This document shows positions 19,563-28,989 of a stretch of 64,000 bases of DNA, piece by piece. This stretch comes from Roseomonas alba (lineage in GTDB: Bacteria > Pseudomonadota > Alphaproteobacteria > Acetobacterales > Acetobacteraceae). The DNA is taken from the NCBI RefSeq assembly GCF_019430885.1, contig NZ_JAHYBZ010000002.1:434001-498000 (forward strand). The letters run 5' to 3'. The position numbers were made by a program, and so were the translations under genes. Numbering within the stretch: position 1 is the first letter of the stretch; each line of letters begins with the position of its first letter. The notes beneath the pieces were generated by a model. That model did no database searches, was not told the origin of the DNA, and saw nothing but the letters and a program-made list of their open reading frames with translations.

Positions 19563-19627
19563 CCTCGTAATCCCCGCTGGTGTTGGGAATGGCCGGCGCC
19601 GTGGGCGCAGCGGTCGCGAAGGTGCCA

Positions 19628-20632
19628 CTAGGCATCGCGCGATTGTCCGGCCGGTGGATCGCCGATCCGATGCCGCCGCGCAAGCATGCCCATCGCCTCA
19701 CGCGCAGCACTGCCGAGTTGGAGGACCGCCTGTGGCCGCATCCTGGCATAGGCTGCCAACTCGCCGAGGCATCCGGGCTCGCGGTGGCGAAGCGCGGCGG
19801 CGAGCGAGAGCAGGAAGCTGCGGTCGAGGTGGCGCAGCCAAGACGCGTTGCGTCGGCGCTGATCCTCACGGAGCGGGACGTGCCGCGATACGTGCATGTG
19901 GAAGGCGGCGCTGTGGCGCAGTCGCATGAGATCGGGCCTCGTCCCCCATTCGCAGCCGGCGAAGATGTTCACCCCGCGCCCATAGGTGACGCAATCCTCG
20001 GCGGAGAAGAAGATCCGCCGTGCGCGCTGGGTTGCCTCGAGCCAGAACAGCGTGTCCTCGCCGGCGCGCCAATCCGGCTGGAAGCGCAGCCTTGGCATGC
20101 GCGCTACCCGGAAGGCGACCGTGGAGGTCCCGATGGGCGAGTTGTGGAGGATGAGGTCGGCGAGGTCGCCACGGAATTCCTGAACACCCGGCTGTCCGGC
20201 CTCGATCGCGGCAGCGCCCAGGAAGCCGGTCTCGGCGAAGCGCGTCGTCGCGGCGCCGAGTGGCGTGTGATCGGCAAAGTAGAAGTCGGCATCCTGGGCA
20301 AGCGCCGTCCGGATGTTTGCCAAATGGGCCGAGTGCCAGGCGTCGTCGGAATCGAGGAAGGCAACCGCCGCGACATCCGCGAGCCGGTCGAGGGCGTAGT
20401 TGCGCGCCGAACCAGGCCCGCCGTTGGTCTTGCGGTGCAGCACTACCTGTCCGGGACCGAGGCGGTCGCGCGCACGGGCGAGTTCGGGCTCCGGGTCCAC
20501 CGGTGCGCCGTCATCGACCACATGCAGCGTCACCTGATCGAGTGACGACTGCGCAAGCACAGAGTCGATGCTCGCGGAAAGCACGCCGGCGCGCTTCTGG
20601 TAGAAGGGAATGATGACCGCGATCGAGGTCAT
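19628..20632 (-). CDS. Family 2 glycosyltransferase
   Basis: A 334-residue GT-A glycosyltransferase: AVIIPFYQKRAGVLSASIDS, VDDGAPVDPEPEL, NGGPGSARNYALD and the DxD-like FLDSDDAW. The C-terminal part is Arg-rich and probably membrane-associated. ATG 20632 overlaps the flippase stop in an ATGA, so it is translationally coupled to the flippase gene. The acceptor sugar is unknown. Confidence 0.88.
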   Translation of the reverse strand: MTSIAVIIPFYQKRAGVLSASIDSVLAQSSLDQVTLHVVDDGAPVDPEPELARARDRLGPGQVVLHRKTNGGPGSARNYALDRLADVAAVAFLDSDDAWHSAHLANIRTALAQDADFYFADHTPLGAATTRFAETGFLGAAAIEAGQPGVQEFRGDLADLILHNSPIGTSTVAFRVARMPRLRFQPDWRAGEDTLFWLEATQRARRIFFSAEDCVTYGRGVNIFAGCEWGTRPDLMRLRHSAAFHMHVSRHVPLREDQRRRNASWLRHLDRSFLLSLAAALRHREPGCLGELAAYARMRPQAVLQLGSAAREAMGMLARRHRIGDPPAGQSRDA

Positions 20633-22137
20633 GGGCGCCGGCTCCGATCGGTCCCATGGGCGCCGCTCGCCTCGCCGGGATTGCGCGAGGCCGCGATCAG
20701 GGCGCTCCAGCGGCGACGCAGAAGCTGCACCAGCATGGAGACTTCCGCCGCGATCGGGTGGCGCAGCGCGAATACGGCGCCGAGCCAAGCCCCCGCCAAG
20801 AGCGCGCCGTCGAGGATCAGTGCGGCCAGCGGACCGGGCCGCGGCAGGAATTCGGCGGCCATTGCCGGCAAGGCAATGGCGAGCACGGCCACCAGCGCCG
20901 AACGCCCGAAGGCATCGCGGAAGCCAGCAGATGTCAGGCGTACGGCCCGCTGCGTATGGAACAGCCAGACGGCGCCGTGCAATGCGCTGATGACGATACC
21001 AGCCATGGCGACGGCGACGATTCCGAGCGGCGCAGCCAGCAGCACGCCGGCCAACGCCAGGACCTGGTTGATCGCCTGGACACGTGCGGTAACCGCCACG
21101 CGGCCGGCGGCGATCAGCAGCGGGTTGGCGATCGGCTGCACGATCCAGAACAGGCCGCTGAAGGACATGATACGCAGCAGGATCGCCGCATCCACCCAGC
21201 GGGCGCCGAAAAGCACGACGATGATCCCCTCCGCGTGCAGCGCGACGAAGAGGAAGAACGGCCAACTGACGACGGAAAGATAGGACAGTCCGCGGGCGAG
21301 CGGGGCGGCCAGATCGATGCCGTCGCGCCGCATGGCCGACAGGACCGGCAGCATCAGGGGCTGCACTGCGTCCATGATGAGCCGCGAGAAGAGGCCGGTC
21401 ACGCTCTGTGCGCGTGCCAGGAGGCCGATGTCCTGCAGGCTGACGAAGCGGCCGGTGATCAGCATCGCGATATTGGTGCTGAATTGCTGGAGCAGGGCCG
21501 AGAGCGCCACCAGCGCGCCAAAGCGGAATACGCGGCCCACGCCCGCGATCGAGAACGAGACGTAGTCGATCCGCGGGCGTTGCGCGATGGCGAACAACAC
21601 GGTGACGAGCTGTCCCGCGACGCTTGCCGTGGCGAGCGCCATCGCATCCCAGCCCATGCCGGCGAGCAGAATCGACAGGCCCGCATTGGTGACGGTGCCG
21701 GCGAGATTGATCCGCAGCAGAGCGGCGAAATCCAACTCCCGCTGCAGCATCGCGAAGGCAGTCGAACCGAAGGGGACCAGCACGAAGCTGAGCAGCATGA
21801 CATAGACGAGATTGCGCACCTCGGCGCCGTACCAGTCGCCGATCAGCGGACTGAGGGCGAGCATCAGCAATCCGAGCCCCCAGGCCATCGAGCAGGTGAC
21901 GAACAGGGATGCGCGAAGGTCGGCCGGTTTGGGATCAGGATGCTGGATCAGGTAGTTGTTGATGCCCATGTCGCGAAGGGCGGTGGCGAACCCAACGATC
22001 GAAAAGGCGATCGCGAATGCACCGAACGCGTCGGGCGCGATGAGGCGCGCCACGATCATGCTGGTCCCGAACTGAATCGTGAAGGACAGGTACTTTTCTA
22101 GAAATGACAGTGCAAGCGATCTGCGGGTACTACTCAT
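20629..22137 (-). CDS. Oligosaccharide flippase (Wzx / MOP superfamily)
   Basis: About 502 residues with some 12-14 hydrophobic segments, an integral inner-membrane protein. The opening LALSFLEKYLSFTIQFGTS and RLIAPDAFGAFAIAFSIVGF are typical of polysaccharide-biosynthesis flippases that move undecaprenyl-linked repeat units across the membrane. ATG 22137 was chosen; a GTG at 22164 is an alternative. It is the first gene of a leftward trio with two GT2 enzymes and divergent from a rightward glycosyltransferase pair. Confidence 0.9.
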   Translation of the reverse strand: MSSTRRSLALSFLEKYLSFTIQFGTSMIVARLIAPDAFGAFAIAFSIVGFATALRDMGINNYLIQHPDPKPADLRASLFVTCSMAWGLGLLMLALSPLIGDWYGAEVRNLVYVMLLSFVLVPFGSTAFAMLQRELDFAALLRINLAGTVTNAGLSILLAGMGWDAMALATASVAGQLVTVLFAIAQRPRIDYVSFSIAGVGRVFRFGALVALSALLQQFSTNIAMLITGRFVSLQDIGLLARAQSVTGLFSRLIMDAVQPLMLPVLSAMRRDGIDLAAPLARGLSYLSVVSWPFFLFVALHAEGIIVVLFGARWVDAAILLRIMSFSGLFWIVQPIANPLLIAAGRVAVTARVQAINQVLALAGVLLAAPLGIVAVAMAGIVISALHGAVWLFHTQRAVRLTSAGFRDAFGRSALVAVLAIALPAMAAEFLPRPGPLAALILDGALLAGAWLGAVFALRHPIAAEVSMLVQLLRRRWSALIAASRNPGEASGAHGTDRSRRP

Positions 22138-22280
22138 TTGTCCGCATCTCGTACGCTGACGCACGCGGCGAATTGCACATCAGGTCTCTAGTGGTGTATG
22201 ATATATACATTTTCGGACAACATTTTAGATTCGAAAGGGCCTGTTTGTCAAATGTCTGCCGCGGGACAGCCAGACGAAGC
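22138..22280. promoter_or_regulatory. AT-rich divergent promoter region
   Basis: The strip 22185-22255 is strongly AT-rich compared with its surroundings. On the + strand TTGCAC (22173-22178) and TATGAT (22197-22202), spaced by 18 bases, resemble a sigma70 promoter for the glycosyltransferase at 22281. The opposite strand must carry the flippase promoter, which I cannot place. Confidence 0.4.
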
Positions 22281-24107
22281 ATGCGCTCGGCAGGGGGCAC
22301 CACTGTGGCGTCGGGGACGAGGATGATGCAGGCGCCGGAAGCCTCGACCACGCAGGCGATCGGGTGCCCTTGCGGCCGGCCCGGCTGTTCCGGCCCGGAG
22401 ACCTCGGGCGGCTTCGGACCGGTGCTGCAGGGCCTGCGTGCTGACATGCAGGCGCGCACCGCGGGCCGTCGCGCACAGTACGATGACTTGGTGGCACAGG
22501 CTGCGAGCCTCGCTCGCTCGGGCGCTGATGAGGAGGCCGCGGTGACGGCGGCGATTGCCGCATGGGTGGCGAGCGCGGGCACCTTCGGTGCCTTCGCCAG
22601 CCAGGAGCTTGAGGAGGTTCTCACCGAGATCGGCCGCCGTGCCTGTGGCGAGGACATCGCGCCGGCTTGCGCCAAGCCTGGCCGGGAAGTCACCCATGTC
22701 TGTCATGTCCTGACCGGCGCCGTCGGGATAGGCGGCCACACCCGCATGCTGACGCGATGGATCGGGGCGGATTCCGGGCGGCGGCATTCCGTCGCGCTCA
22801 CCCGCCAGGCCACCGTGCCGGTTCCCGACGGCCTGGTCGATGCGGTGAGGGCTGCGGGAGGCACCATCCGGTTCGTCGATGAGGTGCGCGGCGGCCTCAT
22901 CGCCCAGGCGCGCGCGTTGCGGCGCTTCGTGGCCGCTGCTGACCTTGTCGTCCTCCACATTTATCCCTTCGACGTGGTCCCGAGCCTTGCCTTCGCGGCG
23001 CCCGGCGGCCCGCCGGTGGTCTTTCTCGACCATGCCGACCACACGTTCTGGCTGGGTCATCGGGCGACGACGACAATGGCCAGCATGCGGGAGGCGGGCA
23101 GGGGCATCATGATCCGGCGCCGTGGCGTCGATCCGGGCGCGATCGCCGCGCTGCCCACCATCCTTGATCCGCGCGAGCGCGCCCTGTCACGGGCAGCGGC
23201 GAAGGAGCGGCTCGGCATCGACCCGAACACCGTGTTGCTGTGCAGTGTGGCGCGCGCGCCGAAATTCGCCGGCATGGGCGCCTTCAACTATGCCGACCTC
23301 CATGTCCCGGCGCTGCGCCGGCACCCCAACGCGACCCTTCTGGTCGTCGGAGCCGGCGAGGCGCGTCCCGACTGGTCCGCCGCTGCGGCCGACGTGGGCG
23401 GACGGATCGTCGCACTGTCCGAGCGCACGGATGTCGCGACCTATTTCGAGGCAGCCGACATCTATGTCGACTCGTTTCCATTCGTCTCGATTACCTCCGC
23501 TCTCGAGGCCGGCAGCGTCGGCACGCCGGTGGTCAGCATCTTTCCCTATGGCGAATGCGCGCGCGTGCTCGGCAACAACATGGCCGGCATCGACGACGGG
23601 ATCCTGCTGTGCCGCGATCCGGAGGCATACACCGCCACCCTGTCCCGGCTGATCACCGACGCCTCCAGCCGCGAGGCCCACGGCGAGCGCCTGCGCGAGG
23701 ACATCCGCCGCCATCACACCGGCGCGGGCTGGCTTGCCGCGCTGGAAGCACTGTACGCCCGGGCCATGGCCGCGCCGAGGCCGCACTGGCCGGCCGCCGC
23801 GATTCCGCCACCCGGTGCCGAGGATCTCGACAACTGCCTGCAACTCATCGTCGGAGGGCGGGGCGAAGAGCGCTATGATCTGTCGAACCTGCTGCGCGGC
23901 GAACTCGGATTGCTCCCGCTGAAGGCTCGGCTGCGGCATTGGCGGCGGCTGCTGGGCAGCGGCCATCTCGCCGGGCGTGGCCGCTTCGGCCCGCTCGTCT
24001 TCCTGCTGCCCGAATGGATGAAGACGCGCCTTGGCCGGCTACGCCGCCGGCTCAAGGGCGATGCGGCCAAGCCGGCCGTGCAAGCGCCCCGGGCAGCGGC
24101 GCCATGA
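22281..24107 (+). CDS. Large glycosyltransferase-like protein (GT4-type C-terminal domain)
   Basis: About 608 residues from ATG 22281; ATGs at 22323/22326 are alternatives. A helical N-terminal segment of about 140 residues precedes a GT-B-like region: VCHVLTGAVGIGGHTRMLTRW, a central VVFLDHADHTFWLGH, then LLCSVARAPKF and YFEAADIYVDSFPFVSITSALEAGSVGTPVV. The last resembles the donor-binding end of GT4 or GT41-type enzymes. The Arg-rich C-terminus may bind membrane. The donor and acceptor are unknown. It overlaps the next GT2 gene in an ATGA. Confidence 0.7.
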   Translation: MRSAGGTTVASGTRMMQAPEASTTQAIGCPCGRPGCSGPETSGGFGPVLQGLRADMQARTAGRRAQYDDLVAQAASLARSGADEEAAVTAAIAAWVASAGTFGAFASQELEEVLTEIGRRACGEDIAPACAKPGREVTHVCHVLTGAVGIGGHTRMLTRWIGADSGRRHSVALTRQATVPVPDGLVDAVRAAGGTIRFVDEVRGGLIAQARALRRFVAAADLVVLHIYPFDVVPSLAFAAPGGPPVVFLDHADHTFWLGHRATTTMASMREAGRGIMIRRRGVDPGAIAALPTILDPRERALSRAAAKERLGIDPNTVLLCSVARAPKFAGMGAFNYADLHVPALRRHPNATLLVVGAGEARPDWSAAAADVGGRIVALSERTDVATYFEAADIYVDSFPFVSITSALEAGSVGTPVVSIFPYGECARVLGNNMAGIDDGILLCRDPEAYTATLSRLITDASSREAHGERLREDIRRHHTGAGWLAALEALYARAMAAPRPHWPAAAIPPPGAEDLDNCLQLIVGGRGEERYDLSNLLRGELGLLPLKARLRHWRRLLGSGHLAGRGRFGPLVFLLPEWMKTRLGRLRRRLKGDAAKPAVQAPRAAAP

Positions 24108-25090
24108 GCCACCGCATCAGCGTGGTGGTGCCCACCTACAACCGGGCCGGGCTGATCCGCGACACGCTGGAGACGATCCTTGGCCAGACGCGCCCTCCGG
24201 ACGAGGTCATCGTGGTCGATGACGGCTCGACCGATGGCACCGCTGCGCTTCTCGCCGGCCTCGATCCACGGCTCCAGGTGATCGGGATCGCCAATTCGGG
24301 GGACCTCGCCGCACGGAATCACGGGCTGCGGACCGCGACGGGGGATCTTGTCGCCTTTTGCGACAGTGATGATCTGTGGCGGCCCGGATTTCTCGCCGCG
24401 ATGGAGGCGCTGTGGCGCGCGGCACCGGGCATGCACGCGGCTTTTGCCAATTTTGTGCTCGTGCGGGATGGCGCCTGGGAGGAACGCGACAAATTCGCCG
24501 ATGCCCCCCCGGGCTACTGGGATGGGTTGCGCAGCGTGGGGCCCGGATTTGGTATCGTCGAGACGTCCCTGGTCGACAGGCTGATCGACTTCCAGCCGCT
24601 CTTTCCGTCGTGCAGCGTGTTCGATCGCGCCTGGTTTCTGGGGCTTGGCGGGTGGGACACCTCTGTTGGCCGCACGGTTGGAACAGATTTTGCGACTGCG
24701 CTGCTGATCGCGGAGCATCCGCCCATCGGGATCGTTCAGGCGCCCCTGGTCGGCATCCGGAAGCATGGCGGCAACTACTCGGGGAACACCCGGAAGATGA
24801 ACCTGGGGGATGCCGCCATCCTCGAGATGATGCTCGACCGGCGGCCGTCGCTCGCACGGTTCGAGCCAAGGATACGGGCAAGCATCAAGCAGCGGCGCGT
24901 CGCGGCGCTGGACGCGGCCTTCGCCGATCGCGACTTCCGTGCTGTCGCCGACATCGCCGCGCTGCTGCCGGCGGGCGCCCTCGACGGCCGACGGCGGATC
25001 AAGCGTCTCGTGGCAAATCTTCCGCCGCCGGCGGGCAAGGCGCTGGCCGCGCTGCTGCTGCGCTTTGGATCGGCACGGGCGAAACCCTGA
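24104..25090 (+). CDS. Family 2 glycosyltransferase
   Basis: A 328-residue GT-A enzyme with SVVVPTYNRAGLIRDTLET, VDDGSTDGTAALL, NSGDLAARNHGLR and the metal-binding FCDSDDLWRPGF. The C-terminal region (about 230-328) is basic and may contact the membrane. It is translationally coupled to the upstream glycosyltransferase. Its stop faces the convergent GT4 gene across a run of palindromes. Confidence 0.9.
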   Translation: MSHRISVVVPTYNRAGLIRDTLETILGQTRPPDEVIVVDDGSTDGTAALLAGLDPRLQVIGIANSGDLAARNHGLRTATGDLVAFCDSDDLWRPGFLAAMEALWRAAPGMHAAFANFVLVRDGAWEERDKFADAPPGYWDGLRSVGPGFGIVETSLVDRLIDFQPLFPSCSVFDRAWFLGLGGWDTSVGRTVGTDFATALLIAEHPPIGIVQAPLVGIRKHGGNYSGNTRKMNLGDAAILEMMLDRRPSLARFEPRIRASIKQRRVAALDAAFADRDFRAVADIAALLPAGALDGRRRIKRLVANLPPPAGKALAALLLRFGSARAKP

Positions 25091-25097
25091 CGGGTCT

Positions 25098-25228
25098 CAT
25101 ACCGCCGAACCTTGCTGATGACCTCGTCATCGGCAAGGCGAACGGTATGGCGCGCGGGGTTGGTGGCGGCCGCGCGCAAAACCACAAGGCTCTGATACCG
25201 AGTCAGCCGAAAGGCTGGCCGGTATCAG
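25098..25228. repeat. Three consecutive palindromes between convergent genes (bidirectional terminator region)
   Basis: First, CATACCG (25098-25104) pairs with CGGTATG (25143-25149), with an inner CCTTGC/GCAAGG pair. Second, GCGCGCGG (25150-25157) pairs with CCGCGCGC (25170-25177). Third, CTGATACCG (25192-25200) pairs with CGGTATCAG (25220-25228), with an inner CAGCC-GAAA-GGCTG hairpin. The outer two share the ATACCG/CGGTAT stem. The third overlaps the stop codon of the leftward GT4 gene. Position suggests transcription termination for both genes; a REP-like element is also possible. Confidence 0.65.
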
Positions 25229-26484
25229 TGACGGTGGCGTTCGGGCTTCCGGCACAGATCGAGGAATGTCCGGGCCTTGAGGCGCCAATCGGCGGCGGCG
25301 GCAACCTTGGCCCCTCCCGTCCGCAGGCGATCGCGCAGCACCGCATCCTCGCGCAACCGACGCATGGCCGCCGCCACCGCCGCGACGGAATGGCCGTCGA
25401 CGACCAGGCCATTGACGCCGTCCTGCACCGCCTCGGGGCTGCCGCCATCCTGGCCGGCGATCACCGGGAGCCCGCAGGCGTTCGCCTCCAGGAAGACGAG
25501 GCCGAACCCCTCCGTGTCGCCATTGGGCATGGCACGGTTCGGCATGACGAAAACATCGCCCAGGCGATAATGATCAGCGAGTTCCGCAGGCGCGACGGCA
25601 CCCGCGAACCTCACCGCATCGGCGACCCCGCAGCTTTCGGCCAGCGCGCGGAGTTGTGGTTCGAAAGGCCCGGTACCGACCACGAGCAGCCGACAGTCGG
25701 TCGGCAGCTCCGCGAGTGCGCGGATTGTCTGGTCCACTCCCTTCTTTTCCAGCAATCGGCAGACCGTCACGAACGTAAACCCATGGCGCAGCCCGTACCG
25801 GTCCTGCAGATCGGTGCGCCGCGGTCCCGGCTGGAACCGCTCCAGGTCGACGCCGTTCGGGATGGTGGCGATGCGAAGCGCAGCTTCAGGCCCCAGCAGC
25901 GCGGCCGCCGCCTCGGCGGTGAAGCGACTGACGACGACAATGCTGTCGGCGTCCAGCATTGCGGCGCGCGCGCGACGATGGCCGGGATCCCAAGGATCGT
26001 CGGTGGTCAACTCCTCGCCATGGACATAGACGACGACCCGTAGGCCGGGGATCCTGCGCAGGCAGGCGATGATCCAGCCGCTGGCCAGCAATTCGCCGAT
26101 GCATACGGTCGTGATGCGCGACGCCAGGATCACCCCAAGCAGGCGGGACAAGATCGCCATCCGCAACGCCAGATCCGCAAGCCGCGCCTTCACGCGCGCC
26201 AGGCCGAACGGCGGCGGGCCATGCCACAGGCAGCTTCGCAGAAGCGGCAGGCGGAGGATCTTGTAGGGCGCGGCGGCGTCGTGTTCCCGCCACCCGGCAA
26301 GTTCCTGGCCGTTGGCATAGTTCAGCCGAGGTGCCAGGACCATGATGGTGTCGGCGGCGTGGCGTGCGAGGCTGTCGTAGACCACGGCGGACCCGCCACG
26401 GACCGGCGGAAAGTTGCTGGCCACGAGAAGCACCCGCCCCGACCCGGTCGGCACGGTGTCCGATGCGGCGGGGTTCACCGGCAT
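25225..26484 (-). CDS. Family 4 glycosyltransferase
   Basis: A 419-residue GT-B glycosyltransferase. The N-terminal acceptor domain starts with VLLVASNFPPVRGGSAVVYD. The C-terminal domain has NGVDLERFQPG, VCRLLEKKGVDQTIRAL and the donor-binding EGFGLVFLEANACGLPVIAG. It probably adds a hexose to the lipid-linked repeat unit in the cytoplasm. ATG 26484 has GAGAGAG just upstream; the longer open frame to 26613 is not domain-like. Confidence 0.9.
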   Translation of the reverse strand: MPVNPAASDTVPTGSGRVLLVASNFPPVRGGSAVVYDSLARHAADTIMVLAPRLNYANGQELAGWREHDAAAPYKILRLPLLRSCLWHGPPPFGLARVKARLADLALRMAILSRLLGVILASRITTVCIGELLASGWIIACLRRIPGLRVVVYVHGEELTTDDPWDPGHRRARAAMLDADSIVVVSRFTAEAAAALLGPEAALRIATIPNGVDLERFQPGPRRTDLQDRYGLRHGFTFVTVCRLLEKKGVDQTIRALAELPTDCRLLVVGTGPFEPQLRALAESCGVADAVRFAGAVAPAELADHYRLGDVFVMPNRAMPNGDTEGFGLVFLEANACGLPVIAGQDGGSPEAVQDGVNGLVVDGHSVAAVAAAMRRLREDAVLRDRLRTGGAKVAAAADWRLKARTFLDLCRKPERHRH

Positions 26485-26638
26485 CTCTCTCGCATCCCGC
26501 TCGGCAATGTGGCCGGGTCGATACCGACAGGCGCGGACGGAATGGCCGGGGTGTCGCGGCGGCGATGCCGTTCCTGCCCGGCTCGGAGACCGGACAGTCC
26601 GGCCTCGGCACAATCGCCGCGACGTCCGCCGCCAGCCG

Positions 26639-27874
26639 TCATCCGATCGTCTCAGGCGCGGCGGTCTCCGTCAGCGCGTTCGCCAGAACGCGGTCGAACC
26701 GCGCAAGAGTGCCGGCCCAGGCATAGGCGGCCTCGACCGCTCGACGGCCCGCCGCGCCAAGATCGGGATGCTCGCCGGACAGCACCTCTATGACGAGGCG
26801 AGCGATGGTCGCGGCGTCGCCGCCAGTCAGCAGGTCCCGGCCTGGGCGTGCGCGCACGCCGGCCGCCGCTTCGCTGGAGGCGATGACCGGGCGGCCCATC
26901 GCCATGCCCTCGATCACCTTGTTCTGAATCCCGCGCGCGATGCGCAGCGGCGCGACCACCGCCGCGGCATGGGCGACATAAGGTCGCACATCCGGCACCC
27001 GGCCGGTCACCTCGACGCCCGGGCGACGCGCGAGCGCCTGGACCTCGGGACCGGGACCGGCACCCACGATGTGGAATTGCGCCGTGGGATGGCGCTGCTG
27101 CACGGTGGGAAGGATATCGGTGGCGAACCAGACGACGGCATCCGCATTCGGCCGGTAGTCCATATTGCCGGTGAAGACGATGTGGGGCCCCGGCGTGGGG
27201 AAAGGCGTCTCGAAATGCTGCGCGGGAGAGAAGGTGTCGAGGTCGACGCCATTCTCGATCCAGGTCACGCGGCCGCCGCATTCGGGCGCGAGTTCCAGGA
27301 AACGGCTCACCTCCGGTTCCGAGACCAGCAGCGTCTGGCGGGATGCGGCAGCGGCTGAGCGCTCATAGGCCAACAAGGTGCGGCCCTCGCGCGCCCAGAC
27401 GGAGCGCATCGGCCAGGAGGAACGGCGCGCATAGTCCCGCCACTTCTCGGAATCGACATCCACCATGTCGAGGATCGTGTCCGGATGCACGACGCGCTCG
27501 ACATAGGGCATCATCGCCGTCGAGTAGACGTAGAGAATATCCATCTCAACACGCGCAATCGCCGCATCGACCCATCGCTGCAGCCCCTCATGCCGATAAT
27601 AGTCGAGCATGAGCGGCCGGCCCGGCCGCACGTGGAGCAGCGCACGCAGCTTCTGGCGGCGCTTGTCGATCGGGAACACCGCGAGATCGGTGCAGTATTG
27701 CCGGAGGGTTTCCTCATGCGCGCGATCCGCAGGGTCGTCGGACAGGCAGCCGAGATGGACCTGCCAGGTCTTCGACAGGTGGCGGATCAGGTTGAAGGCG
27801 CGGATCTTCTCCCCGCGATTCGGCGGGTAGGGAAACCGGTGGCTGAGGAAGAGCAGGTTGCGCAAAGCCGTCAC
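26639..27874 (-). CDS. Glycosyltransferase of the XrtA/PEP-CTERM-associated type (TIGR03087-like)
   Basis: About 411 residues. It opens with LLFLSHRFPYPPNRGEKIRA and continues with NLIRHLSKTWQVHLGCLSDD, the characteristic start of the glycosyltransferase found with exosortase A loci. The donor domain shows VFTGNMDYRPNADAV and GIQNKVIEGMAMGRPVIAS. No ATG lies close to the domain; GTG 27874 is the likely start, 61 bases below the FemAB stop, while ATG 27973 would overlap it. It sits last in the leftward exopolysaccharide operon. Confidence 0.88.
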   Translation of the reverse strand: MTALRNLLFLSHRFPYPPNRGEKIRAFNLIRHLSKTWQVHLGCLSDDPADRAHEETLRQYCTDLAVFPIDKRRQKLRALLHVRPGRPLMLDYYRHEGLQRWVDAAIARVEMDILYVYSTAMMPYVERVVHPDTILDMVDVDSEKWRDYARRSSWPMRSVWAREGRTLLAYERSAAAASRQTLLVSEPEVSRFLELAPECGGRVTWIENGVDLDTFSPAQHFETPFPTPGPHIVFTGNMDYRPNADAVVWFATDILPTVQQRHPTAQFHIVGAGPGPEVQALARRPGVEVTGRVPDVRPYVAHAAAVVAPLRIARGIQNKVIEGMAMGRPVIASSEAAAGVRARPGRDLLTGGDAATIARLVIEVLSGEHPDLGAAGRRAVEAAYAWAGTLARFDRVLANALTETAAPETIG

Positions 27875-27935
27875 CGCCCGGGGGAGGGGCAAGCCAGCCA
27901 GGCCGCTCGGCGCGGCGCGGCGACGCGCGCGCGCA

Positions 27936-28979
27936 TCAGCCGAGCCCGCGCACGAGGAAGGGGCCGACCGCATTCGCGACCGGCAGAGGCAGGCGTTTCC
28001 AGGCGGCAATCACAAGACGGTATTTCGGGTTGTTCGGGTTGTTGTCCGGCACCTGCGCACCCGCCGCGAGGCGGTAGCAATAGTGCAGTTCCTCGGGCAC
28101 GAAGCCCCAGTTTTTCTTGAAGGCAAAGGCGCCGGTGTCGATCTTGCTGCGCCCGAAATCGAACAGCGTCGCGCCGCGTTCCGCTCCGGCGCGGCGCATC
28201 ACCTCCCAGTACATCAGGTCGCTCGCGGCAAGGCCGCGCGCGTCCCGCGTGCCGCCGCCGTAATACGGCAGCACCTCCTCGCGGAAATGGAAGTTCAGCA
28301 CGGCGGAGACCGGCCGGCCTTCGTGCAGCACCGTCGTGACATCATGCGCCTCGGGGAAGGCGGCGGCGAGCAGCCGGAAATAGCGTCGTGGAAAGACTGG
28401 CGAGCCAAGGTTGCGGACGCTCTCGGCGTAGATGCGGTGCAGGCCGTCGACGTCGCCGTTGGTCACGGTGGTGAGCCCGCGCTTGATCGCCTTGCGCACC
28501 TCGGCGCGCTGCTTGCGAGGGATGTTGCGCTCCATGTCGCGCGCATCGTCGCCGGTGATGGCGAAGGACTTGCGGAAGGTGAAGTAGAGCGGCGGGCGCG
28601 CCTGCCAGCCGGGATCGGGCGCCTCGCGCCGGCGGAATTCCAGGCAGGGCGCGCCGAGCTGGCGCTGCAGGCCGCGCGCATGGTCCTCGAGCGCCGCCGC
28701 TGCCTCCTCGGTCGCGGCGACAGATCCGCCGTAGACGCAGAAGGGGGTCGAGGCGAGCACGTCGCCGAACAGCCGCGTGCGCATGCGCGCAAGCGGCAGC
28801 ACGCCGACCACCGCCCCATCCTGTTCGGCGAAGGCATAATGCGTTGTGTGGCGGAATGCCCCTTCGATCACCCCGGCCCAGGGGCTGAGATGGAAGAAAG
28901 TCGCCTCCGGCCGTGCCTGGACGAAGGCGTCCCAAGCCGCGGCATGGCGCGGTTCCAGAGTATGGATGCGGACGGACAT
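27936..28979 (-). CDS. FemAB-like protein of XrtA/PEP-CTERM loci
   Basis: A 347-residue GNAT-fold protein of the FemAB/peptidoglycan-bridge type, matching the version that accompanies exosortase A (TIGR03019-like). Recognisable parts are AWDAFVQARPEATFFHLSPW, NIPRKQRAEVRKAIKRGL and DFGRSKIDTGAFAFKKNWGF. Such proteins are thought to attach amino acids to a sugar or lipid-linked substrate. AAGGAG precedes the ATG at 28979. The next gene upstream (deacetylase) ends 10 bases away. Confidence 0.9.
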   Translation of the reverse strand: MSVRIHTLEPRHAAAWDAFVQARPEATFFHLSPWAGVIEGAFRHTTHYAFAEQDGAVVGVLPLARMRTRLFGDVLASTPFCVYGGSVAATEEAAAALEDHARGLQRQLGAPCLEFRRREAPDPGWQARPPLYFTFRKSFAITGDDARDMERNIPRKQRAEVRKAIKRGLTTVTNGDVDGLHRIYAESVRNLGSPVFPRRYFRLLAAAFPEAHDVTTVLHEGRPVSAVLNFHFREEVLPYYGGGTRDARGLAASDLMYWEVMRRAGAERGATLFDFGRSKIDTGAFAFKKNWGFVPEELHYCYRLAAGAQVPDNNPNNPKYRLVIAAWKRLPLPVANAVGPFLVRGLG

Positions 28980-28989
28980 GCCGGCTCCT

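Noticed and set aside
20656-22101. 481-residue rightward frame opposite the flippase gene
   Set aside because: Highly polar, His/Glu/Arg/Gln-rich, no domain. The leftward strand encodes a clear multi-pass flippase coupled to the next gene.
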